From Flavobacterium luminosum (lineage in GTDB: Bacteria; Bacteroidota; Bacteroidia; Flavobacteriales; Flavobacteriaceae), in assembly GCF_023635005.1 (NCBI RefSeq), contig NZ_JAMLJM010000001.1, forward strand, positions 124,001-188,000: a stretch of DNA of 64,000 nucleotides. Reading direction: 5' to 3'. Both the position numbers and the translations under genes were made by a program. The stretch's first letter is position 1. Each line of letters opens with the position of its first letter. The notes beneath the pieces are model-generated. The model did not search any database and had not been told where the DNA came from. It saw only the letters and a program-made list of their open reading frames with translations. This document shows positions 1-7,642 of the stretch, in pieces.

Positions 1-1
1 C

Positions 2-2299
2 GGAAAAGTTGTAGACAAAAGCAACAATGAACCATTACCTTACGCTTCCGTAACTATTAAAGAAAACGGAAAAGTACTAACAGGCGGATTTACCAAAGAC
101 AACGGAACTTTCCAGATTACAAATCTTCCTCTTAAAAGTCTGAATGTTGAAGTTGTTTTCATGGGATACAAAAAATATGAAACTACAGTACAACTTGGAT
201 CAGACGAAAAAAATGCTACTCTTAAAAACATCTTACTGGAAGAAGAAGCTAAGCAACTAAACGAAGTAAGTATTGTCAGAGAAAAATCTACCGTTGAACA
301 AAAAATAGACCGAAAAGTCATCACTGTAGGAAAAGATCTAATCTCCGCGGGTGCCACCGCAGCAGATATTATGAACAACATCCCATCGGTAAGTGTAGAC
401 CCACAAAGCAATACGGTAAGCTTGCGCGGAAATGAAAATGTGAAGATTTTCATAGATGGAAAACCTTCTAACCTATCGGCAGCTCAGGCTTTACAACAAA
501 TTCCATCGACATCTATCAAACAAATTGAATTGATTACCAACCCATCAGCTAAATACAATCCTGAAGGAATGAGCGGAATCATTAATATTGTTTTGAACAA
601 AAATGCGCAATTGGGTTTTAACGGAAATGTAACCACGGGAGTAACTTTTGCTAAAACTCCAAAAACAAACAACGCTATTGATCTAAATTATCGTATTAAT
701 CAATTTAACTTTTACACCAATTATTCTCTCAATCACGGTAAACGTATCAATAATGGCATCATTGATTGGGTAGATTATTACAATGTAAACAACAATATTT
801 CGTATTTTGATATTACAAACTTCAACAAAAGTCATTACACTAAAACCGGTGTTGATTTTTATTTAAACGAGAAAAACACCTTATCATTTTACACCATTCA
901 ATCGTTTTTTAAATCTACAGGGACTTTTAGTAATACTATGGATTTTAGTACAGGACCTTTAACCGATCGAACGCTGATTCAGAGTGCCATAAATGACGGA
1001 AAAAATCAAACGTATAACTTGGCCTATCGTTTAAAATTTGACAAACCCGATAAAACATTAGATGTAGAAGTGAATTACAGTCTAAATTCTGATCCAGAAG
1101 ACAGCAAATACTATGATGAAAACAAAACATTATTGTATACGAATCAGGCCTACACCAACGGAAATAATCTTATTATTAATGCCGATTTTGTGAATCCAAT
1201 CAATGAAACTACTAAGTTAGAATTAGGAGCAGAAAGCAGATTTGACGGTACCGATAACAAATTAAATTTTGATTATAATTACAATTCGGATTTCGATTAC
1301 CAAAGAAACATCCAATCCGTTTATGGTAACTACAATAAACAAATTAATAAATGGAGTTATCAGTTAGGTCTTCGTTTGGAAAGTTATGATGCAGAAGCGA
1401 ATTTCAGAAAAGTGAATGAACAACCCGGACAGTTTAAAGACTATATATTTACAATGTATCCTTCGGCTTTTGTAACCTTTAATGCTTCTGAGAAAAATGC
1501 TTTCAACTTTAGCTATTCCAGAAGAGTTGACAGACCAAATCTTGGACAAGTTAACCCGATTAGAGAATGGAGCAGCCCAACTATAGACCAAGAAGGAAAT
1601 CCAAATTTGAAACCACAATTCACCAATTCGATTGAAGTAAACTATACCAGAAAAGTAAAAATAGGAACTTTCACTGCAGGAACCTTCTTTAGATATATTA
1701 ATGATGATATCTCACAGGTAATTCTTTCGCACCCAACAGATGCAAACAAAAAATTGTTAACCTATACCAATTTTGACCAAAATACAGAATATGGAGTTGA
1801 AATCTCAGGGAACTTGGATCTAAAAAAATGGTGGAGTGTGAATTTTAGTGCCGACAGCTACTTCAGAAACTTGAAAGGATTTGTAGAAGATCCCGATGGA
1901 AATTTATATGAAGATAAAGTATTAGCAGTTCCTTTTAACACCAGAATGAATCATACGTTTAAAATAAATAAAGATTTACGTTTGATATGGTTTACTATGT
2001 ATCGCGGAAGTGAAAAAGGGCTTCAGTTCTCTAACAACGACATGTGGAAAACCGATTTAGGAACAAGACTGAATTTACTTCAAGGAAAAGGCACATTGAC
2101 CCTGCGTTTTAATGACATATTTAAAACCATGAAATCGAGTTTTTACAGTAATAATCCGGATACTATTAGAGGACAATTTTCATGGGAAAGCCAAAATGTA
2201 AATCTTAGTTTCAATTACCGCTTCGGTAGTGGAAAAGATAAAGCATTACAAAGAAAACAAAGAGAGCAAAACGAATCACAAGGAGGCGGTCTCTTTTAA
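2..2299 (+). CDS. TonB-dependent receptor-like outer-membrane beta-barrel protein (5' partial)
   Basis: The open frame continues to the left edge, so the start and signal peptide lie outside the window. The first visible residues form a carboxypeptidase-regulatory-like beta-sandwich (GKVVDKSNNEPLPYASVTI). A plug region follows, with IDGKPSNLSAAQALQQIP and the hallmark NPEGMSGIINIVLNKNA. The rest is a long aromatic-rich barrel ending GGGLF. This order fits the Bacteroidota outer-membrane beta-barrel family (PF14905-like) of TonB-dependent transporters. The substrate cannot be told. The next gene is a close paralogue in the same orientation, sharing RRVDRP, the NPIREW block and the ALQRKQR C-terminus. 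A terminator hairpin at 2325 separates them. The family call is firm; the transport role is inferred. Confidence 0.9.
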   Translation, partial: GKVVDKSNNEPLPYASVTIKENGKVLTGGFTKDNGTFQITNLPLKSLNVEVVFMGYKKYETTVQLGSDEKNATLKNILLEEEAKQLNEVSIVREKSTVEQKIDRKVITVGKDLISAGATAADIMNNIPSVSVDPQSNTVSLRGNENVKIFIDGKPSNLSAAQALQQIPSTSIKQIELITNPSAKYNPEGMSGIINIVLNKNAQLGFNGNVTTGVTFAKTPKTNNAIDLNYRINQFNFYTNYSLNHGKRINNGIIDWVDYYNVNNNISYFDITNFNKSHYTKTGVDFYLNEKNTLSFYTIQSFFKSTGTFSNTMDFSTGPLTDRTLIQSAINDGKNQTYNLAYRLKFDKPDKTLDVEVNYSLNSDPEDSKYYDENKTLLYTNQAYTNGNNLIINADFVNPINETTKLELGAESRFDGTDNKLNFDYNYNSDFDYQRNIQSVYGNYNKQINKWSYQLGLRLESYDAEANFRKVNEQPGQFKDYIFTMYPSAFVTFNASEKNAFNFSYSRRVDRPNLGQVNPIREWSSPTIDQEGNPNLKPQFTNSIEVNYTRKVKIGTFTAGTFFRYINDDISQVILSHPTDANKKLLTYTNFDQNTEYGVEISGNLDLKKWWSVNFSADSYFRNLKGFVEDPDGNLYEDKVLAVPFNTRMNHTFKINKDLRLIWFTMYRGSEKGLQFSNNDMWKTDLGTRLNLLQGKGTLTLRFNDIFKTMKSSFYSNNPDTIRGQFSWESQNVNLSFNYRFGSGKDKALQRKQREQNESQGGGLF

Positions 2300-2324
2300 C
2301 AATAGTTTGAGTTAGGTTATTTTT

Positions 2325-2362
2325 AAAACGCTCTCGTATGAAAATTACGGGAGCGTTTTTTT
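2325..2362 (+). terminator. Rho-independent terminator after the first receptor gene
   Basis: A stem AAAACGCTCTCGTA pairs with TACGGGAGCGTTTT (one mismatch) and is followed by a run of seven T. It lies 25 bases after the stop codon. Confidence 0.85.
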
Positions 2363-2419
2363 CGTGTTAAACATTTCTTAAATCTGTAACACTTTACCCA
2401 TACCTGAGTCTAGTGATTA

Positions 2420-2427
2420 TAAATTTG
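2420..2427 (+). promoter_or_regulatory. -7 box TAAATTTG of the second receptor gene
   Basis: A perfect match to the Bacteroidetes -7 consensus TAnnTTTG, 36 bases before the ATG at 2464. No clear -33 TTG is visible. Transcription from here would start near 2433. That excludes the upstream GTG at 2413 as the translation start. Confidence 0.5.
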
Positions 2428-2463
2428 TGGCGAAAATCGTCAATCGTAATCAAAATTAATCTA

Positions 2464-4974
2464 ATGAAACTTAAATTATTATTTTTTTGTTGGCTTGTAC
2501 AATTCATATCAGTACAAGCCCAAAATTCGGTAACTGGATCAAATGCTAATGGAAGCATCTCCGGTAAAATTATCGAGAAAAAAACTGGAGAGCCCATTCC
2601 ATACGCAACAATTTCTGTGAAAAATGAGGGAAAAGTAATTTCTGGAGCTATTTCAAAAGATAATGGAACATTCACAGTGAACAATTTACCTTTAAAGAAT
2701 TTAACCGTTGAAATTCAATTTATAGGTTTCAAAAAATACGAATCTACTTTTACTTTATCTGAAGAAGACAAGAGTATTTCTTTAAAAACCATCAGCCTTG
2801 AAGAAGAAGCTACAGTGTTAAATGAGGTAGCGATTGTAAAAGAACGATCTACGATTGAACAAAAAATTGACCGAAAAGTAGTGAATGTAGGTAAAGATTT
2901 AGTAGCGTCAGGAACAACCGCTTCTGAAATGCTTAACAACATACCTACGTTGAGTGTTGATGCTCAAACTAAAGAGATCACTCTTCGAGGCAACAGTAAT
3001 GTAAGAGTTTTAATAGACGGAAAACCTTCTAATATTGAAGTAGGTCAATTATTACAGCAAATTCCATCTTCATCCATCAAGCAAGTAGAATTAATTACCA
3101 ATCCGTCGGCTAAGTACAATCCTGAGGGAATGAGTGGTATCATTAACATCATCTTGCACAAAAACGCCAATACAGGATTCAACGGAAGCATTAATACCGG
3201 AACTACTTTTGGTATCACTCCTAAAACCAATTCTGCTTTGAACCTAAATTACAAAGTTGGGAAAGTGAATATTTACAGTAACTATGGTTACAACCACGGT
3301 ATTAATTCTAACAATGGTTATGTAAATTCAGAAAATCCAACACGAGAAATTGAGCAGAATTTCAGTTTTAGAAACAGAAACAATTCTCATTTGTTAAAAT
3401 TAGGTCTTGACTATTACATCAACGAAAAAAACACTTTATCGTTTTATACTAATCGTAACCAAACACACGTAGACGGTCAGAGTAAAAGCGATGTAGATTA
3501 TTTTGACAACACAACGGTTTATCTAGACGACAATCCCGCAGTTCCTGGAGGCGTAGATCCTAACGATCCTAATACCTATATCGAAAGAACCAATCGAGAT
3601 TCTAATCAAATGTCACGAAACGAAAATGAAAATAAAAATCAGACCTATGATTTAGTTTTCAAACATGATTTCGACAAAAAAGGAGAAAACATCGAGTTTC
3701 AGGTAAATTATTCAAACACAAACAATACTGAAAACACGAATTATATTGATACTGTTTTTAGTCCAACGGTTGTTAGTAATTCTCAAAACAGAATCAATAC
3801 TGAAACCGATTATACACAGTTCAATATCGATTATACTAATCCGCTTTCTGAAACTACAAAGTTAGAATTAGGGTACGAGTCGAGATTACAAAATACGATG
3901 AGTAATTTTGATAATATCAGACAAACAAGTTCTGCTGAAAATAATTTCGATTTTGACCGAAATATTCACGCTGTGTATACCAATTACAGTAAAAAATGGA
4001 ATAAATGGAGTGCTCAATTAGGATTAAGAGCTGAGATATATGATTTAAAAGCTAATTTTGAAAGTATCTCTACTATCACTTCCGAAAATATCCAAAAAAG
4101 TGTTACTGACGATATTTTTTCGGTATATCCTTCAGCATTCCTTAATTATACTCCAGACGATAAAAATTCATTCAACTTGAATTATTCTAGAAGAGTAGAC
4201 CGTCCAAGCATCGGGCAAATTAACCCTATTCGTGAATGGACTACTCCAACCATGGAATCAAGAGGTAACCCAGATCTAGTACCACAATTCACCAACTCTT
4301 TTGAATTGAACTATACTCGTACAATGAAATTGGGTACTGTAACTACCGGAGTTTTTTATCGCAGAATTAATGATGAAATTTCAAGAGTTACTTACGTTGA
4401 TCCAAATGACGAAAACAGAAGAATCATGTCTTTTGACAACTTCAAAGACAATAATGCTTATGGTATTGAAGCTTCTGCGAATTTAAAATTCTCTAAATGG
4501 TGGGCCGCTAATTTAAGTGCAGACACGTATTTTAAAACCGTACGAGGTATTGTTCAAAACGGAATCACTGGCGAATACGAAAGTAAAGAAATTGATGCCA
4601 ATACCTTTAATGCTCGCATGAACAATACGTTCACGGCTAACAAAAAATTACGTTTCCAATTGTTTGGTATGTATCGTGGTCGCGATTTAAACTTGCAAGG
4701 CGAAAGAAAAGCTATGTATAAAGCGGACATTGGTGCCACCTACAACATCTTTAAAGGTAAAGGAACACTAACCATGAGATACAACGATATCTTTAAAAAC
4801 ATGCACTTTGCTTTTGATGGTAATATTCCTTACAGACAATATGGTGCTTTTTATTGGGAAAGCAGAACTTTTTATGTGGGGTTGAATTACAACTTCGGAG
4901 TGGGGAAAAACAAAGCCTTACAACGAAAACAACGTGATCAGAATGAAACACAAAACAGTGGCGGTATGTTTTAA
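2464..4974 (+). CDS. TonB-dependent receptor-like outer-membrane beta-barrel protein
   Basis: An 836-residue protein. I chose the ATG at 2464 because it opens directly with a signal peptide (MKLKLLFFCWLVQFISVQAQ); an in-frame GTG at 2413 would bury it. Residues about 30-115 form a carboxypeptidase-regulatory-like domain (SGKIIEKKTGEPIPYATISV). A plug with IDGKPSN and NPEGMSGIINI follows, then a beta-barrel ending GGMF. It is a paralogue of the gene immediately upstream, so the pair looks like a tandem duplication that has diverged mainly in the barrel loops. It probably takes up a substrate with TonB/ExbBD energy, or is an accessory barrel; the substrate is unknown. It has its own -7 box at 2420 and a terminator at 4991, so it need not be co-transcribed with its neighbour. 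Confidence 0.9.
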   Translation: MKLKLLFFCWLVQFISVQAQNSVTGSNANGSISGKIIEKKTGEPIPYATISVKNEGKVISGAISKDNGTFTVNNLPLKNLTVEIQFIGFKKYESTFTLSEEDKSISLKTISLEEEATVLNEVAIVKERSTIEQKIDRKVVNVGKDLVASGTTASEMLNNIPTLSVDAQTKEITLRGNSNVRVLIDGKPSNIEVGQLLQQIPSSSIKQVELITNPSAKYNPEGMSGIINIILHKNANTGFNGSINTGTTFGITPKTNSALNLNYKVGKVNIYSNYGYNHGINSNNGYVNSENPTREIEQNFSFRNRNNSHLLKLGLDYYINEKNTLSFYTNRNQTHVDGQSKSDVDYFDNTTVYLDDNPAVPGGVDPNDPNTYIERTNRDSNQMSRNENENKNQTYDLVFKHDFDKKGENIEFQVNYSNTNNTENTNYIDTVFSPTVVSNSQNRINTETDYTQFNIDYTNPLSETTKLELGYESRLQNTMSNFDNIRQTSSAENNFDFDRNIHAVYTNYSKKWNKWSAQLGLRAEIYDLKANFESISTITSENIQKSVTDDIFSVYPSAFLNYTPDDKNSFNLNYSRRVDRPSIGQINPIREWTTPTMESRGNPDLVPQFTNSFELNYTRTMKLGTVTTGVFYRRINDEISRVTYVDPNDENRRIMSFDNFKDNNAYGIEASANLKFSKWWAANLSADTYFKTVRGIVQNGITGEYESKEIDANTFNARMNNTFTANKKLRFQLFGMYRGRDLNLQGERKAMYKADIGATYNIFKGKGTLTMRYNDIFKNMHFAFDGNIPYRQYGAFYWESRTFYVGLNYNFGVGKNKALQRKQRDQNETQNSGGMF

Positions 4975-4990
4975 CCACTAAAACAATATA

Positions 4991-5025
4991 AAAAAACCTC
5001 GAAATTTACATTTCGAGGTTTTTGT
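4991..5025. terminator. Bidirectional terminator between convergent genes
   Basis: AAACCTCGAAAT pairs perfectly with ATTTCGAGGTTT across a TTAC loop, with A and T runs on both sides. It lies between the receptor (plus) and the cyclophilin gene (minus). Confidence 0.85.
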
Positions 5026-5038
5026 TTTTATAGCGCTA

Positions 5039-5659
5039 TTACTTTTTAATAATATAAGCCTTCTTAATGGCATCTAATTGTGGAAATCTCGAGATAAACT
5101 CTAAACGCTTTGTAGCTAAAGAATCGTAAACTTTCATGGTTTCATTACCATATCCAGAATAAAGCTGTTCTACAACCTCCATCCCTTTTGTGACTTTTCC
5201 AAAAGCAGGAAATCCTTTTACTTTATTATAGGACACCGTATCTAATCTTGTATTATCTTTCAAATTGATAAACAAATGATTACCACGAGTATTAGGTCCT
5301 GAACGCGCATAGCTAATAGCTCCTTTTACATTACTCCCTTTAACCACTTCATCTTTTACCTTGAATTGATCCCAAGTATGTGAAGTTTTTGTCGAATCCA
5401 TAGATCCAAATTGGACTACAAAATTTGGTACAACTCTGTAAAAAAGAACATTATCGTAGAAATGATGTCGTAATTGTTGGTAAACTCTATCGACCGCTAA
5501 AGGTGATAAATCCCTATTAAATTCTACTTCAAAATCTCCTTTAGTGGTTTCAAAACGGGCCTGAAAAGTTTCCGGCGATTTTTCCTGCATCCATTTTGCA
5601 TTAAAATTGTTTTTACAACCTAAAGCCAACAAGGCTACTATGATGATAGATTGGCGCAT
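5039..5659 (-). CDS. Cyclophilin-type peptidyl-prolyl isomerase, lipoprotein
   Basis: A 206-residue protein beginning MRQSIIIVALLALGC, a lipoprotein signal with the lipid-attachment cysteine at residue 15. The body is a cyclophilin fold: GDFEVEFNRDLSPLAVDRVY, then FYRVVPNFVVQFGSMD (the RxxPxFxxQ-like catalytic strand), then GAISYARSGPNTRGNHLFIN and FPAFGKVTKGMEVV. It should catalyse proline cis-trans isomerisation of proteins in the periplasm, anchored to a membrane. The ATG at 5659 is used; a TTG one codon earlier is possible. It starts 3 bases after the fabH stop, so it is almost certainly co-transcribed and perhaps translationally coupled, although the two functions have no obvious link. 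Confidence 0.9.
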   Translation of the reverse strand: MRQSIIIVALLALGCKNNFNAKWMQEKSPETFQARFETTKGDFEVEFNRDLSPLAVDRVYQQLRHHFYDNVLFYRVVPNFVVQFGSMDSTKTSHTWDQFKVKDEVVKGSNVKGAISYARSGPNTRGNHLFINLKDNTRLDTVSYNKVKGFPAFGKVTKGMEVVEQLYSGYGNETMKVYDSLATKRLEFISRFPQLDAIKKAYIIKK

Positions 5660-5662
5660 CAA

Positions 5663-6670
5663 TTACCATTTAATGATAACACTACCCCAAGTAAATCCAG
5701 AACCAAAAGCGGCAAGTACCACGGTATCTCCTTCTTTGATCTTTCCTTTTTCCCATGCTTCTGTTAAAGCAATCGGAATGGAAGCCGCAGTGGTATTACC
5801 ATATTCCATGATATTGTTATACACCTGATCGTCATTCAGTTTAAATTTCTGTTGAATGAATTGCGAAATTCTCAGATTGGCCTGATGAGGAATTAACATG
5901 TCTATATCAGATATTTCCAGTCCATTTGCTTTTAAACCTTCCATAATCACTTCACTGAAACGTACCACCGCATTTTTAAATACGAATTGGCCATTCATGT
6001 GCGGGTAATAACTCTCATCGTTAGGATCGTTGTCTGCAATAATATCGGTTACCCATCTTTTACCCATACCCGGTGCGATTACCGCTAGTTCTTCTGCATA
6101 CTGACCTTCTGAATGTAAGTGAGTAGACAAAATACCTTTGGTTAAATCTTCTTCTCTGGATAAAATTGCCGCACCGGCACCATCTCCAAAAATAACAGAA
6201 ACTCCACGACCACGTGTGGTAAAATCTAATCCTCGGGAATGTACTTCGGAACCAATTACCAATATATTTTTGTACATCCCGGTTTTAATGTATTGATCGG
6301 CAATGGAAATAGCATACACGAAACCTGAACATTGGTTACGAACATCTAAAGCTCCCACTGTTTTTAATCCCAAATCTCTTTGAACTAAAACCCCTGGTCC
6401 CGGAAAATAATAATCCGGACTTAATGTGGCAAAAATGATAAAATCGATATCTTCTTTAGCAATACCAGATCGGTCAATAGCAATTTTTGCTGCCTTTACT
6501 CCCATGGAAGTAGTGGTGTCTTCTAAGCTATTTACGTGTCTTCTTCTTTTTATCCCGGTACGTTCTTGAATCCATTCATCATTGGTATCCATAATTTTCG
6601 ACAAATCATCATTTGTCACTATATTTTCAGGAACATAATATCCTAATCCTGTTATTTTTGAATGATACAT
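5663..6670 (-). CDS. fabH: Beta-ketoacyl-ACP synthase III
   Basis: A 335-residue thiolase-fold enzyme that condenses an acyl-CoA primer with malonyl-ACP to start type II fatty-acid synthesis in the cytoplasm. The catalytic triad is intact: Cys114 (RNQCSGFVYA), His262 (IPHQANLRI) and Asn292 (EYGNTTAAS). The length is slightly above E. coli FabH (317). It is not in the usual plsX-rpmF-fab cluster; it leads a two-gene unit with a cyclophilin lipoprotein. That leaves room for a second FabH elsewhere and a specialised primer, for example branched-chain, but this is inference. A -7 box lies 29 bases upstream. Confidence 0.93.
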   Translation of the reverse strand: MYHSKITGLGYYVPENIVTNDDLSKIMDTNDEWIQERTGIKRRRHVNSLEDTTTSMGVKAAKIAIDRSGIAKEDIDFIIFATLSPDYYFPGPGVLVQRDLGLKTVGALDVRNQCSGFVYAISIADQYIKTGMYKNILVIGSEVHSRGLDFTTRGRGVSVIFGDGAGAAILSREEDLTKGILSTHLHSEGQYAEELAVIAPGMGKRWVTDIIADNDPNDESYYPHMNGQFVFKNAVVRFSEVIMEGLKANGLEISDIDMLIPHQANLRISQFIQQKFKLNDDQVYNNIMEYGNTTAASIPIALTEAWEKGKIKEGDTVVLAAFGSGFTWGSVIIKW

Positions 6671-6698
6671 GTTTTAATCAATTTGTTAATTAAGTCTG

Positions 6699-6706
6699 CA
6701 AATTTA
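6699..6706 (-). promoter_or_regulatory. -7 box TAAATTTG upstream of fabH
   Basis: A perfect TAnnTTTG on the minus strand, 28 bases before the fabH ATG, in the divergent fabH/TSUP spacer. No -33 TTG at normal spacing. Confidence 0.5.
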
Positions 6707-6771
6707 CGTTTAACTCAAATACAGACAACATAAATAAACAAAATTTATGAATTATAAGTACAAAATCTTAT

Positions 6772-6779
6772 TAAATTTG
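6772..6779 (+). promoter_or_regulatory. -7 box TAAATTTG upstream of the TSUP gene
   Basis: A perfect TAnnTTTG 19 bases before the ATG at 6799. Together with the box at 6699-6706 it makes a divergent promoter pair. Confidence 0.45.
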
Positions 6780-6798
6780 AAATATTTATAATTCTACG

Positions 6799-7575
6799 AT
6801 GGATTACTTTATTATTTGTCTTGTTGCGCTATTGGGTTCCGGATTAACACTTTTCTCTGGTTTCGGGTTAGGCACCCTTTTACTACCCGTTTTCGGATTG
6901 TTTTTCCCTATTGAAGTGGCCGTTGTCCTGACCGCTTTGGTACACTTTGCCAACAATATGCTCAAATTAATATTATTTGGAAGAAAAGCGGATAAAAATG
7001 TCATTCTTAAATTTGGTATTCCCGCTATTTTGTTTGCCTTTGCAGGCGCTTATGTTTTAGACTTACTCACCCATACTAAACCTCTTATTACCTACAGTAT
7101 CATAAGCGGTAAAAATACAGATGTCACTTATTTAAAATTATCCATCGGGTTACTTCTAATTATCTTTGCTTTGTTCGAATTCATTCCCAAATTTAAAAAT
7201 CTTGAATTTGACAAAAAATATTTGTCGGTTGGAGGAATATTGAGTGGTTTTTTTGGAGGATTATCAGGACATCAAGGGGCGTTACGCAGTGCTTTTTTGA
7301 TTCGTTCGGGATTAAGCAAGGAAACTTTTGTTGCTTCAGGAGTTGTGATTGCCTGTTTAGTAGATTTTTCGCGTTTAAGTATTTACATTCCTAAAATTCT
7401 GAACAATGAAGTCACTTTAGATTATAAACTAATAACTCTAGCCACACTTTCTGCATTTATAGGAGTATATTTTGGAAATAAACTATTGCAGAAAACCACC
7501 ATAAAATCACTACAAAATATTGTTTGTGTAACATTAATTCTATTTGGAATACTAATGATGTTAGGAATACTATAA
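6799..7575 (+). CDS. TSUP (TauE/SafE) family membrane permease
   Basis: A 258-residue integral membrane protein with about eight hydrophobic segments. It shows the two family-typical glycine-rich halves: GSGLTLFSGFGLGTLLLPVF near the N-terminus and GGILSGFFGGLSGHQGALR near residue 150. TSUP proteins move sulfite, sulfoacetate or other small organosulfur anions across the inner membrane. Nothing in the neighbourhood names the substrate. The start is supported by the -7 box at 6772. It stands alone: fabH is divergent and the S9 peptidase downstream has its own leader. Confidence 0.85.
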   Translation: MDYFIICLVALLGSGLTLFSGFGLGTLLLPVFGLFFPIEVAVVLTALVHFANNMLKLILFGRKADKNVILKFGIPAILFAFAGAYVLDLLTHTKPLITYSIISGKNTDVTYLKLSIGLLLIIFALFEFIPKFKNLEFDKKYLSVGGILSGFFGGLSGHQGALRSAFLIRSGLSKETFVASGVVIACLVDFSRLSIYIPKILNNEVTLDYKLITLATLSAFIGVYFGNKLLQKTTIKSLQNIVCVTLILFGILMMLGIL

Positions 7576-7642
7576 AAATTTGTTAAGTTTTTATTCTCGA
7601 AAATTCCCTTAACCTATTTTTACACAAATAAACTTTCGTAAA

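Noticed and set aside
2413..2463. GTG start giving a 17-residue extension of the second receptor
   Set aside because: It hides the signal peptide and lies upstream of the likely transcription start set by the -7 box at 2420.
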